Of a stretch of DNA of 64,000 nt, positions 54,075-63,994 are shown one piece after another. Both the position numbers and the translations under genes were made by a program. The first letter of the stretch is position 1; the number at the start of each line of letters is the position of its first letter. Below the pieces are notes generated by a model. That model was given only the letters and a program-made list of their open reading frames with translations, had not been told where the DNA came from and ran no database searches. This DNA comes from Pseudomonas sp. FP2196 (GTDB taxonomy: Bacteria; Pseudomonadota; Gammaproteobacteria; Pseudomonadales; Pseudomonadaceae), in contig NZ_CP117445.1 in assembly GCF_030687715.1 (NCBI RefSeq), forward strand, positions 5,976,501 to 6,040,500, read 5' to 3'.

Positions 54075-55496
54075 ATGACGCTTTATGTGAACCTCGCCGA
54101 ACTGCTCGGCACCCGCATCGAACAAGGCTTCTATCGTCCGGGTGACAGGCTGCCGTCGGTGCGCGCCTTGAGCGTCGAACACGGCGTCAGTCTCAGCACG
54201 GTGCAGCAGGCTTATCGCATGCTGGAAGACAGCGGCTTGGCCACACCGAAACCCAAGTCCGGGTATTTCGTGCCCGTCGGTCGCGAACTGCCGGAACTGC
54301 CCGCCGTCGGACGTCCAGCGCAGCGGCCGGTGGAGATTTCGCAGTGGGATCAGGTGCTGGAGCTGATTCGCGCGGTGCCGCGCAAGGATGTAGTGCAACT
54401 CGGTCGCGGCATGCCCGACGTCACCTCGCCGACCATGAAACCGCTGCTGCGCGGACTGGCGCGGATCAGCCGGCGCCAGGACATGCCTGGCCTGTATTAC
54501 GACAACATCCACGGTACCCTCGAATTGCGCGAACAGATCGCCCGGCTGATGCTCGATTCCGGCTGTCAGTTGAGCGCCGCCGACCTGGTCGTCACCACCG
54601 GTTGCCATGAAGCGCTGTCGACCAGCATCCACGCGATCTGCGAGCCGGGCGACATTGTTGCGGTGGATTCGCCGAGCTTCCACGGGGCCATGCAGACCCT
54701 CAAGGGGCTGGGCATGAAAGCCCTGGAAATCCCCACCGACCCGCTCACCGGCATCAGCCTCGAAGCGCTGGAACTGGCGCTGGAGCAATGGCCGATCAAA
54801 GTCATTCAGCTCACGCCCAACTGCAACAACCCGCTCGGCTACATCATGCCGGAGGCCCGCAAGCGCGCCCTGCTCAACCTGGCACAGCGTTTCGATGTAG
54901 CGATTATCGAAGACGATGTGTATGGCGAATTGGCCTACACCTACCCACGCCCGCGCACGATCAAATCCTTCGACGAAGACGGCCGCGTGTTGCTGTGCAG
55001 TTCGTTTTCCAAAACCCTCGCGCCAGGGCTGCGCATCGGCTGGGTCGCGCCGGGGCGTTATCTGGAGCGGGTGCTGCACATGAAATACATCAGCACTGGC
55101 TCCACCGCGCCACAGCCGCAGATCGCCATTGCCGAATTTCTTAAGTCTGGTCACTTCGAACCGCATTTGCGGCGGATGCGCACGCAATACCAGCGTAATC
55201 GCGACATGATGATCGACTGGGTCGCGCGTTACTTCCCTCCCGGAACCCGCGCCAGCCGCCCGCAAGGAAGCTTCATGCTGTGGGTTGAATTGCCGGAGGG
55301 TTTTGACACGCTGAAACTCAATCGTGCGCTGCACGATCAAGGCGTACAGATTGCCGTCGGCAGCATCTTTTCCGCCTCGGGCAAGTACCGCAATTGCCTG
55401 CGGATGAACTACGCTGCCAAACCGACACCGCTAATAGAAGAGGCGGTACGCAAGGTCGGCGCGGCAGCAATCAAACTGCTGGCCGAAGCCGACTGA
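54075..55496 (+). CDS. MocR/PdxR-family GntR regulator with aminotransferase domain
   Basis: The 473-residue protein has an N-terminal GntR winged HTH (~1-70; GFYRPGDRLPSVRALSVEHG, VQQAYRMLEDSGL) and a fold-I aminotransferase-like domain (~110-470) with the PLP lysine in CSSFSKTLAPGLRIGW (~310), TPNCNNPLGY and DDVYGEL. The PLP site seems intact. MocR proteins sense PLP-bound amino compounds. Its target is likely its own promoter region and possibly the divergent DUF1127 gene. Confidence 0.93.
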   Translation: MTLYVNLAELLGTRIEQGFYRPGDRLPSVRALSVEHGVSLSTVQQAYRMLEDSGLATPKPKSGYFVPVGRELPELPAVGRPAQRPVEISQWDQVLELIRAVPRKDVVQLGRGMPDVTSPTMKPLLRGLARISRRQDMPGLYYDNIHGTLELREQIARLMLDSGCQLSAADLVVTTGCHEALSTSIHAICEPGDIVAVDSPSFHGAMQTLKGLGMKALEIPTDPLTGISLEALELALEQWPIKVIQLTPNCNNPLGYIMPEARKRALLNLAQRFDVAIIEDDVYGELAYTYPRPRTIKSFDEDGRVLLCSSFSKTLAPGLRIGWVAPGRYLERVLHMKYISTGSTAPQPQIAIAEFLKSGHFEPHLRRMRTQYQRNRDMMIDWVARYFPPGTRASRPQGSFMLWVELPEGFDTLKLNRALHDQGVQIAVGSIFSASGKYRNCLRMNYAAKPTPLIEEAVRKVGAAAIKLLAEAD

Positions 55497-55556
55497 CCTT
55501 TTTCCAGTGGCCAGCATCCAAATGCCAATCCCTGCCGCCAACCGGAACGATCCTAC

Positions 55557-57125
55557 GTGAGCCTCAGACAGCCCCTACTCGCTTTGTTGATGCTCACCGC
55601 GCTTCTGAGCGGTTGCGCCAGTCTCAACGTGCCGCGCGAACCGAGCCAGGCATTGCCCGCCTCCGACTCCGGTTTCGGCCGCTCGATCCAGGCCCAAGCG
55701 GCGCCGTATCAGGGCCGCTCCGGTTTTCGCCTGCTGTCCAACAGCACCGAGGCGTTCACTGCCCGCGCCGAGCTGATCCGCAATGCGCAGAGCAGCCTCG
55801 ACTTGCAGTACTACATCGTTCACGACGGCGTCAGCACGCGGATGCTGGTGGAGGAGTTGCTTAAGGCTGCAGATCGTGGCGTGCGCGTGCGAATCCTGCT
55901 CGACGACACCACCAGCGACGGCCTCGACCAGATCATCGCCACGCTGGCAGCGCATCCGCAGATCCAGATCCGCCTGTTCAACCCGCTGCATCTGGGGCGA
56001 AGCACAGGCGCGACGCGGGCGGCCGGTCGCCTGTTAAATCTGTCACTGCAACACCGACGGATGCACAACAAATTGTGGCTGGCGGACAACAGCGTGGCCA
56101 TCGTCGGCGGGCGCAATCTGGGCGACGAGTATTTCGATGCCGAGCCGAATCTGAATTTCACCGATATCGACATGCTCAGCGTGGGACCCGTGGCCGAGCA
56201 ACTCGGGCACAGCTTCGACCAGTACTGGAACAGCGCCCTGAGTAAACCCATCGAAGAATTCCTCTCCAGTAAACCCTCGGCCAAGGACCTGCAGAACACC
56301 CGCACGCGTCTGGAAGAATCACTGGAAGAAACCCGCAAGCAGAATCACGCGCTGTATCAGCAGTTGATGACCTTCAAAACCGAACCGCGCATGGACATCT
56401 GGCGCAAAGAGCTGATCTGGGCCTGGAGTCAGGCGCTGTGGGACGCGCCGAGCAAGGTGCTGGCCAAGGGCGAACCGGATCCGCAGTTGCTCCTGACCAC
56501 ACAACTGGCGCCGGAACTCACGGGTGTCAGCAAAGAGCTGATCATGATCTCGGCCTATTTTGTGCCGGGCCAGCCGGGGCTGGTCTACCTGACCGGGCGT
56601 GCCGATGCCGGTGTGTCGGTAAACCTGCTGACCAATTCGCTGGAAGCCACCGATGTGCCAGCGGTTCACGGCGGTTATGCGCCTTATCGCAAGGCGCTGC
56701 TGGAGCACGGAGTGAAACTGTTCGAGTTACGTCGCCAGCCTGGGGACGGTGGCGGTAGCGGTCCGCATATTTTTTACAGCAAGTCGTTTCGCGGGTCGGA
56801 CTCCAGCCTGCACAGCAAGGCGATGATCTTCGATCGGCAGAAGTCGTTTATCGGCTCATTCAACTTCGACCCGCGTTCGGTGCTGTGGAACACCGAAGTC
56901 GGCGTGCTGGTGGACAGCCCTGAATTGGCCGCGCACGTGCGCGAACTGGCCCTGCAAGGCATGGCGCCAGCGCTGAGTTACGAGGCGAAACTTGAGCACG
57001 GGCAGATCGTCTGGGTCACCGAGGACAATGGCCAGATGCATACGCTGACCAAAGAGCCGGGGAGCTGGTGGCGACGCTTCAATGCGTGGTTCAGCACTAC
57101 CGTGGGCCTGGAGCGGATGCTGTAG
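55557..57125 (+). CDS. Phospholipase D-superfamily lipoprotein (cardiolipin synthase-like)
   Basis: The 522-residue protein has a signal peptide with lipobox LLSG-C20 and two HKD motifs: MHNKLWLADNSVAIVGGRN (~164) and LHSKAMIFDRQKSFIGSFN (~422). It resembles cardiolipin synthase C/YmdC-type enzymes that join or transfer phosphatidyl groups, but the lipid anchor suggests envelope attachment. GTG at 55557 is used as start; GGAACG lies ahead. It is convergent with an MFS gene. Confidence 0.9.
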   Translation: MSLRQPLLALLMLTALLSGCASLNVPREPSQALPASDSGFGRSIQAQAAPYQGRSGFRLLSNSTEAFTARAELIRNAQSSLDLQYYIVHDGVSTRMLVEELLKAADRGVRVRILLDDTTSDGLDQIIATLAAHPQIQIRLFNPLHLGRSTGATRAAGRLLNLSLQHRRMHNKLWLADNSVAIVGGRNLGDEYFDAEPNLNFTDIDMLSVGPVAEQLGHSFDQYWNSALSKPIEEFLSSKPSAKDLQNTRTRLEESLEETRKQNHALYQQLMTFKTEPRMDIWRKELIWAWSQALWDAPSKVLAKGEPDPQLLLTTQLAPELTGVSKELIMISAYFVPGQPGLVYLTGRADAGVSVNLLTNSLEATDVPAVHGGYAPYRKALLEHGVKLFELRRQPGDGGGSGPHIFYSKSFRGSDSSLHSKAMIFDRQKSFIGSFNFDPRSVLWNTEVGVLVDSPELAAHVRELALQGMAPALSYEAKLEHGQIVWVTEDNGQMHTLTKEPGSWWRRFNAWFSTTVGLERML

Positions 57126-57141
57126 CCCCGGCAAGAGGTAT

Positions 57142-58287
57142 TCAGGCAGGCTCGGCCTCTGTGCCGAACGCACCTTGACGCGACAGCAGAATCACCAGCC
57201 CGAACGCCCCGGCCGCCATCAGCCACGGCAGCGCATGCCCGCTGATCCACTGACTGCCCGCGCCCGCCGCCAACGGCCCGACCAGACAGCCAACACCCCA
57301 CAGCTGTGCGATATGCGCATTGGCTCGCACCAGCGCATCGTCGCGATAACGTTCGCCAATCAAGATCAGCGACAAGGTGAATAAACCACCGGCACTCGCA
57401 CCGAACAACACCCACAACGGCCAGATCAAGAGTGTATCGAGCAGAACGGGAATCGCCAGGCTCGACAGCATCAACACCACCGCACACCCGGTAAACAGCG
57501 TGCGTCGCGACAGATAATCGGCCAGTGCGCCAATCGGTAATTGCAGCAAGGCATCACCTACCACCACCGTGCTGACCATCGCCAGGGCGATCTCTTCAGT
57601 GAACCCCTGTTGCAGGCAATACACCGGCAACAGCGTCAGGATCATCGCCTCGAACGCGGCGAACAACGACACTGCCCAGGCAATCGCCGGCAGCTCGCGG
57701 GCAAAGCCCCACAAATCGCGGAAGGTCACACTGCTCGCTTCACTGCTTGGCGCACCGCTGCGTCCCAGCAAGAGCAACGGTGAAACCAGCAACAAACCGA
57801 CGCCAACCCAGAAGCCATAGTCATGCCCGGTGCCGAGCACTCCCAACAGCAACGGGCCAGACAGCTGACTCAAGGCATAACTGCTGCCATACAGCGCCAC
57901 CAATCGCCCGCGCCACTGCTCGACCACCAGTTGATTGATCCAGCTCTCGCCAAGAATGAAGACGATGGTCAGGATCACGCCAATCATCAACCGCAGCACC
58001 AGCCAGATCGGATAGCTCGGCAACAGCGCCAGCAACCCGATCGACAGCGCCCCGGCCCACAGGCACAGGCGCATCAGGTTGGCCGTGCCGAAACGCGCCG
58101 CCAGATGACTGGAAATCTTCGCGCCCAACAGCACGCCAATCGCCGGCATCGCCGCCATCACGCCGATAGCGAAAGAGCCGTAGCCCCAACCCTCCAGACG
58201 CAACGACACCAACGGCATGCTGACCCCCAGGGCCAGGCCGACACTCAAGACAGACGCCAACACGGCGAAATACGTCGCCCACCGCAT
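57142..58287 (-). CDS. MFS transporter (YcaD-like)
   Basis: The 381-residue protein has twelve predicted membrane helices, an MFS loop-2/3 motif around GAKISSHLAARFG and a second-half LADYLSRRTLF repeat. YcaD-like members are transporters of unknown substrate. The start at 58287 (MRWATYFAVLASVL) follows AGGAGCGTGGAAC; the frame extends upstream without a good start. It converges on the PLD lipoprotein gene. Confidence 0.9.
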   Translation of the reverse strand: MRWATYFAVLASVLSVGLALGVSMPLVSLRLEGWGYGSFAIGVMAAMPAIGVLLGAKISSHLAARFGTANLMRLCLWAGALSIGLLALLPSYPIWLVLRLMIGVILTIVFILGESWINQLVVEQWRGRLVALYGSSYALSQLSGPLLLGVLGTGHDYGFWVGVGLLLVSPLLLLGRSGAPSSEASSVTFRDLWGFARELPAIAWAVSLFAAFEAMILTLLPVYCLQQGFTEEIALAMVSTVVVGDALLQLPIGALADYLSRRTLFTGCAVVLMLSSLAIPVLLDTLLIWPLWVLFGASAGGLFTLSLILIGERYRDDALVRANAHIAQLWGVGCLVGPLAAGAGSQWISGHALPWLMAAGAFGLVILLSRQGAFGTEAEPA

Positions 58288-58331
58288 GTTCCACGCTCCT
58301 GTGGATATTCTTTTTGTATTCACCCAAAACA

Positions 58332-58500
58332 CTGTGGGAGCGAACCCCTGTGGCGAGGGGATTTATCCCCGTTGGGTCGCGCAGCGGCCCCAAAACCTGC
58401 AACCACAACGTACTAGGTACACCGCGTGCAATGGTTTAGCGACTGCTTCGCAGCCGAACGGGGATAAATCCCCTCACCACAGAAACTCACTCCCACAGGG
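58332..58500. repeat. Nested composite element with GTGGGAG outer and GGGGATTTATCCCC inner arms
   Basis: Outer inverted arms CTGTGGGAGCGA / ACTCACTCCCACAG enclose inner arms TGTGGCGAGGGGATTTATCC / GGGGATAAATCCCCTCACCA, with GCGACTGCTTCGCAGCC near the right. The inner part matches 39982-40132, so the larger element may be one repeat inserted in another. The 262-base gap holds nothing else. Confidence 0.85.
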
Positions 58501-58549
58501 AATTTCTGTAGCGTTCAGGAGCCTGATTCAGCAGGCTCCCTTTACCGCA

Positions 58550-60043
58550 TTACAGCTTGATCCACGTCGCCTTCAGCTCGGTGTATTTATCGAACGCGTG
58601 CAACGACTTGTCGCGGCCGTTGCCCGACTGCTTGAAGCCGCCGAACGGCGCAGTCATATCGCCGCCGTCGTACTGGTTGACCCACACGCTGCCGGCGCGC
58701 AGCGCCTTGGCGGTCAGGTGCGCCTTGGAAATGTCCTGCGTCCACACTGCTGCCGCCAGACCATAAGGCGTGTCGTTGGCGATCTGGATCGCCTCTTCAG
58801 CGGTATCGAAAGCAATGACCGACAGCACCGGGCCGAAGATCTCTTCCTGAGCGATCTTCATCGCGTTGCTCACGCCGTCGAAAATCGTCGGCTCGACGTA
58901 GGTGCCACCGGTTTCCTGAAGAATGCGCTTGCCGCCAGCCACCAGCTTGGCGCCATCGGTATGACCGGACTCGATGTACGACAGCACGGTGTTCATCTGC
59001 TGGGTATCGACCAGTGCACCAACGTTGGTCGCCGGATCCAGCGGGTTACCCGGCTTCCAGCTTTTCAGCGCCTCGATCACCATCGGCAGGAATTTGTCTT
59101 TGATCGAACGCTCGACCAACAGACGCGAACCCGCCGTGCAGACTTCGCCCTGGTTGAAGGCAATGGCGCTGGCAGCGGATTCGGCCGCAGCTTGCAGGTC
59201 CGGAGCGTCGGCAAAAACGATGTTCGGGCTCTTGCCGCCCGCTTCCAGCCACACGCGTTTCATGTTCGATTCGCCGGAATAAATCATCAATTGCTTGGCG
59301 ATCTTGGTCGAACCGGTGAACACCAGAGTGTCCACATCGTTGTGCAGGGCCAGTGCCTTGCCCACGGTGTGGCCGTAACCCGGCAACACGTTGAGCACGC
59401 CTTTCGGAATGCCGGCCTCAACAGCCAGCGCCGCGATACGGATGGCGGTCAGCGGCGACTTTTCCGACGGTTTGAGAATCACCGAGTTACCGGTCGACAG
59501 CGCCGGGCCGAGTTTCCAGCAGGCCATCATCAGCGGGAAGTTCCACGGCACAATGGCGCCGACAACGCCCACTGGCTCGCGGGTCACCAGACCCAGTTGA
59601 TCGTGCGGGGTGGCCGCGACTTCGTCGTAGATCTTGTCGATCGCCTCACCGCTCCAGCTCAGCGCTTGTGCCGCGCCCGGAACGTCGATGTACAGCGAAT
59701 CGCTGATCGGTTTGCCCATGTCGAGGGTTTCGAGCAGAGCCAGTTCTTCAGCGTGCTGCTTGAGCAGGCCGGCGAAGCGAATCATGGTGGCTTTGCGTTT
59801 GGTCGGTGCCAGGCGCGACCAGGCGCCGGAATTGAAAGTAGCGCGGGCGTTTTCCACGGCACGCTGGGCGTCGGCGGCGTCACAGCTGGCGATCTTGCCC
59901 AGCAGACGGCCATCGACCGGGCTGATGCACTCGAAGGTCTCACCGGAGACGGCGTCGGTGTATTCGCCATTGAGGTAAGCGCGGCCTTCGATCTTCAGGT
60001 CGCGGGCGCGTTGTTCCCAGTCGGCACGAGTCAGGGTGGTCAT
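58550..60043 (-). CDS. kauB: Aldehyde dehydrogenase, KauB/PuuC type
   Basis: The 497-residue NAD(P)-dependent dehydrogenase has VGAIVPWNFPLMMACWKLGP, GSTKIAKQL, the catalytic Glu in WLEAGGKSPNIVF (~265) and Cys in FNQGEVCTAGSRLLVE (~302). Position corresponds to KauB of P. aeruginosa, which oxidises gamma-glutamyl or guanidino aminobutyraldehydes in polyamine and arginine breakdown. It is divergent from a cupin gene and probably a PauR target. Confidence 0.92.
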   Translation of the reverse strand: MTTLTRADWEQRARDLKIEGRAYLNGEYTDAVSGETFECISPVDGRLLGKIASCDAADAQRAVENARATFNSGAWSRLAPTKRKATMIRFAGLLKQHAEELALLETLDMGKPISDSLYIDVPGAAQALSWSGEAIDKIYDEVAATPHDQLGLVTREPVGVVGAIVPWNFPLMMACWKLGPALSTGNSVILKPSEKSPLTAIRIAALAVEAGIPKGVLNVLPGYGHTVGKALALHNDVDTLVFTGSTKIAKQLMIYSGESNMKRVWLEAGGKSPNIVFADAPDLQAAAESAASAIAFNQGEVCTAGSRLLVERSIKDKFLPMVIEALKSWKPGNPLDPATNVGALVDTQQMNTVLSYIESGHTDGAKLVAGGKRILQETGGTYVEPTIFDGVSNAMKIAQEEIFGPVLSVIAFDTAEEAIQIANDTPYGLAAAVWTQDISKAHLTAKALRAGSVWVNQYDGGDMTAPFGGFKQSGNGRDKSLHAFDKYTELKATWIKL

Positions 60044-60279
60044 TTAAGTGTCCTCCTCTTGTTGAATACGAGCGCCGCGCGATCTTCGCCAGCGTCATCA
60101 GGAATTCTGCCTGGCCAGCCTGCTTTTCGGCCCAAGGCACCCGCCACCCTAAACCAGCGGCCGGGTCTGTTTCAATATATTTGACATAAGCGCGCCATAC
60201 AGCCTTGCGGTGTTCAATTTAATAAACATAGACTTTGGCCCTTTCCAACATCGCGCCGTCATTACGGGAGAAAACAACA

Positions 60280-60642
60280 ATGAACATCCAGAACGTCGTC
60301 GACATCAGCCTGACCACCAGCGAAGCCGAACGCTATCGCCCGGACCCGGCCAAAGTGCTCAAGGGCGATCCCGAGCAGGCCGTGTTCAATCAGTACGACA
60401 GCCCTTGCGGGCAGATGGGCGTCGGCGTTTGGGAAGGTGCGGTGGGGCAATGGACAGTGAATTACACCGAGCATGAATACTGCGAGATTTTGCAGGGGGT
60501 TTCGGTACTGCGCGACGGTGATGGCAATGCCAAGACCTTGCGTGTGGGCGACCGTTTTGTGATCCCGGCGGGGTTTCGTGGCACTTGGGAAGTGCTGGAG
60601 GCTTGCCGCAAGGTCTACGTGATCTTCGAACAGAAGGCCTGA
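60280..60642 (+). CDS. Cupin-domain protein
   Basis: The 120-residue protein is one cupin (DUF861-like) barrel: GVGVWEGAVGQWTVNYTEHEYCEILQG, then RVGDRFVIPAGFRGTWEV. The first motif lacks the two-His metal pattern (one His, one Glu, one Tyr) and the second has no His, so metal binding is doubtful. It lies across from kauB and may serve amine catabolism. The start at 60280 is preceded by ACGGGAG. Confidence 0.88.
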   Translation: MNIQNVVDISLTTSEAERYRPDPAKVLKGDPEQAVFNQYDSPCGQMGVGVWEGAVGQWTVNYTEHEYCEILQGVSVLRDGDGNAKTLRVGDRFVIPAGFRGTWEVLEACRKVYVIFEQKA

Positions 60643-60695
60643 CCGAAATCCCCTGCAAGAGCTGCCAAAGGGGTAACAGGCAATATCCGAGGCAA

Positions 60696-60731
60696 CAAAA
60701 AAGGCCCGTATCGTGAGATACGGGCCTTTTT
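60696..60731. terminator. Bidirectional rho-independent terminator
   Basis: The stem GGCCCGTATC / GATACGGGCC, loop GTGA, has six A and five T at its ends. It serves the cupin gene and the convergent rpmB-rpmG operon. Confidence 0.93.
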
Positions 60732-60751
60732 CGTAAGTCGGGAAAAATCAA

Positions 60752-60907
60752 TTACTTGATTTTGCCTTCCTTGTAGATCACGTGCTTGCGAACAACCGGA
60801 TCATATTTCTTGATCTCGATTTTGTCCGGGGTAGTACGCTTGTTCTTGTCGGTAGTGTAGAAGTGACCAGTACCGGCGCTCGAGATCAAACGAATCAATT
60901 CACGCAT
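60752..60907 (-). CDS. rpmG: 50S ribosomal protein L33
   Basis: The 51-residue protein translates as [19 protein letters not shown]... to [11 protein letters not shown]. It has none of the four cysteines of the zinc-binding form, so it is the C-minus paralogue. It follows rpmB by 11 bases and ends 20 bases before a strong terminator. It is too short for a large-ORF scan but unambiguous. Confidence 0.97.
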   Translation of the reverse strand: MRELIRLISSAGTGHFYTTDKNKRTTPDKIEIKKYDPVVRKHVIYKEGKIK

Positions 60908-60918
60908 GATTAGCTCCC

Positions 60919-61152
60919 TTAAATCTTGCCATCGCGGCGAAGTTCGGCGAGCACGACAGTGATGCCACGCTTGTCGATGATACGCATGCCTTTGGCAGAT
61001 ACGCGCAGACGCACAAAACGTTTCTCTTCTTCAACCCAGAAGCGGTGATGCTGCAGGTTCGGCAGGAAACGACGACGGGTTTTGTTGTTTGCGTGGGAAA
61101 TGTTATTCCCAGTCACCGGACCCTTACCGGTAACTTGACATACTCTCGACAT
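60919..61152 (-). CDS. rpmB: 50S ribosomal protein L28
   Basis: The 77-residue protein starts [17 protein letters not shown] and has [20 protein letters not shown], as in L28 throughout gammaproteobacteria. Together with rpmG it forms the standard rpmB-rpmG operon. A promoter with extended -10 lies about 150 bases upstream. Confidence 0.98.
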   Translation of the reverse strand: MSRVCQVTGKGPVTGNNISHANNKTRRRFLPNLQHHRFWVEEEKRFVRLRVSAKGMRIIDKRGITVVLAELRRDGKI

Positions 61153-61300
61153 GCCTCAGCCCTCTAAAACCACATGCCCAACCCGGCATGGGTTGGCCGC
61201 TTAATCTCTCAGTCATTTGGCGCCAGGCGCCGCGTTTCTTTAGAGGTCTTACCGGCTACACCTACAGTGAAGGAACCGGGCCCCTAGAAAAGAGCGCTGC

Positions 61301-61329
61301 TTTATACCAGAAAGACCGGGGTGCAACAA
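61301..61329 (-). promoter_or_regulatory. Likely promoter of rpmB-rpmG
   Basis: On the minus strand TTGTTG and TATAAA are exactly 17 bases apart, with TG one base ahead of the -10 (extended -10). The predicted leader to rpmB is ~140 nt. The remaining 61153-61599 gap shows no open frame of note. Confidence 0.55.
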
Positions 61330-61599
61330 CATTCGGTGTGCAATCAATCGATAAAAGCGCGCAAATTCTGCCTGCAAGGGCTTTGGATAAAGGCCGGGAC
61401 CGGTTTTTACCACTCGTCGCAGAAAACCGCTGGTACACGCGATTAGCGCTCGTCGTCTCGCCGCCACACAACCATAAGCGCTTATGACCTGCCCCAAAAA
61501 TGCAAAAAGGGGATAGTCATTTGCAATCGCGCCCTCTAGGGTAGGACTTTTCCAGACTGCACTTGCAGATGGGCCTTCGATCTGTAAAGGAAACCGACC

Positions 61600-63186
61600 A
61601 TGCGCCTCGCTGCCCTACCCCTGTTGCTCGCCCCGCTCCTGCTGAGCCCCCTGGCCCAGGCCGCCGCGCTGAGCGTCTGCACCGAGGCCAGCCCGGAAGG
61701 GTTCGACGTGGTGCAATACAACTCGCTGACCACCACCAATGCCTCGGCCGACGTGCTGATGAATCGCCTGGTGGACTTCGACACCGCCAGCGGCAAGGTA
61801 GTCCCGAGCCTGGCCGACAGCTGGGAAGTCAGCACTGACGGCCTGACTTATATCTTCAAACTGCACCCGCGGGTGAAGTTTCACACCACCGATTACTTCA
61901 AGCCGAGCCGCGAGCTGACCGCAGAAGACGTCAAATTCAGCTTTGACCGTATGCTCGACCCGGCCAATCCTTGGCACAAAGTCGCCCAGAGTGGTTTCCC
62001 TCACGCGCAGTCAATGCAACTGCCGGCACTGATCAAGAAGATCGATGCACTGGACCCGCTGACCGTGCGCTTCACCCTCGATCACCCGGACTCGACCTTC
62101 CTCGCCACCCTGAGCATGGGTTTCGCCTCGGTCTATTCCGCGGAATACGCCGACAAGCTGCTCAAGGCCAACGCGACCGAGAAGCTCAACAGTCAGCCGA
62201 TCGGCACCGGCCCGTTCGTCTTCACCCGCTTCCAGAAAGACGCCGCGATTCGCTACAAGGCCAACCCGGATTACTTCGGCGGCAAGCCGTCTGTTGACCC
62301 GCTGATCTTCGCTATTACCCCGGATGCCAACGTGCGCCTGCAAAAGTTGCGGCGTAACGAATGCCAGATCGCCCTGTCGCCAAAGCCCTTGGACGTACAG
62401 GCAGCGCTGAAAGAACCGACGCTGAAAGTCGAAAAGACTGACGCATTCATGACCGCATTCGTTGGCATCAACAGCCAGCATCCGCCATTGGACAAGCCAG
62501 AAGTGCGGCAGGCCATCAACCTGGCTTTCGACAAGACCAACTACATCAAAGCCGTGTTCGAAGACACTGCTGAAGCAGCCAACGGGGTTTATCCGCCGAA
62601 CACCTGGGGCTACGCGAAGAACCTCGCGGGCTACCCTCACGACGTGGCGAAAGCCAAGGCACTGCTGGCCAAGGCCGGTTTGAAGGACGGCTTCCAGACC
62701 ACCATCTGGACGCGTCCGTCCGGCAGCCTGCTCAACCCGAACCCGAGCCTCGGTGCACAGATGTTGCAGTCTGATCTCGCCGAAATCGGCATTCAGGCGG
62801 AGATCCGCGTGATCGAGTGGGGCGAGCTGATCCGCCGCGCCAAGGCGGGCGAGCATGACCTGCTGTTCATGGGCTGGGCGGGTGACAACGGCGACCCGGA
62901 CAACTTCCTCACGCCGCAGTTTTCCTGTGCGGCGGTCAAGTCCGGCACCAACTTCGCCCGCTATTGCAACGCCGATCTGGACAAGCTGATCAGCGCTGGC
63001 AAGACCACTAGCGAACAAGGTGTGCGCACCAAGCTCTATGAGCAGGCGCAGGCGCAGATTCAGCAGCAGGCGCTATGGCTGCCACTTGCCCATCCGACGG
63101 CCTATGCACTGACCCGCAAGGATGTGCAGGGCTACTCGGTGAGCCCTTTTGGCCGGCAGGACTATTCGAAGATAAACCTGAAATAA
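61600..63186 (+). CDS. Periplasmic peptide-binding protein of an ABC transporter (DppA-like)
   Basis: The 528-residue class C binding protein has a signal peptide (residues 1-21, ending AQA-A) and the family segments LADSWEVSTDGLTYIFKLHP, LTAEDVKFSFDRM and IGTGPFVFTRFQKD. It resembles DppA/SBP_bac_5 proteins that capture dipeptides or similar ligands for an inner-membrane permease. No permease or ATPase gene is next to it in this window; in P. aeruginosa several dppA paralogues share one permease elsewhere. Confidence 0.93.
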   Translation: MRLAALPLLLAPLLLSPLAQAAALSVCTEASPEGFDVVQYNSLTTTNASADVLMNRLVDFDTASGKVVPSLADSWEVSTDGLTYIFKLHPRVKFHTTDYFKPSRELTAEDVKFSFDRMLDPANPWHKVAQSGFPHAQSMQLPALIKKIDALDPLTVRFTLDHPDSTFLATLSMGFASVYSAEYADKLLKANATEKLNSQPIGTGPFVFTRFQKDAAIRYKANPDYFGGKPSVDPLIFAITPDANVRLQKLRRNECQIALSPKPLDVQAALKEPTLKVEKTDAFMTAFVGINSQHPPLDKPEVRQAINLAFDKTNYIKAVFEDTAEAANGVYPPNTWGYAKNLAGYPHDVAKAKALLAKAGLKDGFQTTIWTRPSGSLLNPNPSLGAQMLQSDLAEIGIQAEIRVIEWGELIRRAKAGEHDLLFMGWAGDNGDPDNFLTPQFSCAAVKSGTNFARYCNADLDKLISAGKTTSEQGVRTKLYEQAQAQIQQQALWLPLAHPTAYALTRKDVQGYSVSPFGRQDYSKINLK

Positions 63187-63202
63187 CCTGCCCTGCACAT
63201 CT

Positions 63203-63298
63203 CCTGTAGGAGTGAGTCTGCTCGCGATAGCAAACTTCCAGTTACCAAATAAGTTGACTGAAATGACGCCATCGCGAGCAGACTCACTCCTACAGGGG
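63203..63298. repeat. REP pair (REPIN), GAGTGAGTCTGCTCGCGA family
   Basis: CCTGTAGGAGTGAGTCTGCT and AGCAGACTCACTCCTACAGG are near-perfect inverted ends of a 96-base element between the binding-protein gene and the convergent radC. Confidence 0.92.
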
Positions 63299-63319
63299 TT
63301 TGCGTTGCCCCCCTGAGAA

Positions 63320-63994
63320 TTACATCCAGCCACATTCCGCCATCGACAACGGCTCCCCCTCCCCCACGATGAAGTGATCCAGCACTCGCACATCAATCAG
63401 TTCAAGTGCCTTTTGCAAACGCTTGGTGAGCAATCGATCCGCCTGACTGGGATCGGTGTTTCCCGACGGGTGGTTATGACACAGAATCACGGCTGCCGCG
63501 TTGTTGGCCAGGGCGCGCTTTACGACTTCCCGGGGATGCACGCTGGTGTTGTCGATCGAGCCGCGAAACAGCGCCTCGAAGATCAGCACTTGATGCCTGG
63601 AGTCTAGAAACAGGCAGCCAAACACCTCGTGCGGCTCGTGGCGCAGCACGGATTTGAGGTAATCCCGAACAGCTTGCGGACTCTCCAGTGCAGGTTTTTT
63701 GCGTGAGCGCTCGGCCAGATAACGCCGGTTCATTTCTTGAGCAGCCTGCAACTGGGCAAACTTCGCCGGCCCCAGGCCCAATTGTTTGCTGAAAGCTTCC
63801 TGATCGGCCTCGAGCAGCAAACGCAGGCTACCGAACTGATTCAACAAGTGTCGCGCCAAGTCCACTGCGCTTTTGCCAACGACCCCCGTGCGCAAAAAAA
63901 TCGCCAGTAACTCGGCGTCCGAAAGGCTCGCAGAGCCCTGCTCAAGCAACCTTTCCCTCGGCCGTTCCGCCGCTGGCCAATCGCGAATACTCAT
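63320..63994 (-). CDS. radC: RadC family protein (JAB/MPN domain)
   Basis: The 224-residue protein starts [20 protein letters not shown] and has a helix-hairpin-helix part (~20-85) and a JAB/MPN+ domain with the metal motif [15 protein letters not shown] (~172-186). Once thought a DNA-repair factor, its true role is unclear. The start at 63994 leaves 6 bases before the edge. The gene is complete. Confidence 0.93.
   Translation of the reverse strand: MSIRDWPAAERPRERLLEQGSASLSDAELLAIFLRTGVVGKSAVDLARHLLNQFGSLRLLLEADQEAFSKQLGLGPAKFAQLQAAQEMNRRYLAERSRKKPALESPQAVRDYLKSVLRHEPHEVFGCLFLDSRHQVLIFEALFRGSIDNTSVHPREVVKRALANNAAAVILCHNHPSGNTDPSQADRLLTKRLQKALELIDVRVLDHFIVGEGEPLSMAECGWM

Noticed and set aside
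61153..61599. 447-base gap between rpmB and the binding-protein gene considered for an sRNA or small gene
   Set aside because: Apart from the rpmB promoter, no strong hairpin with a T run or coding frame is present.
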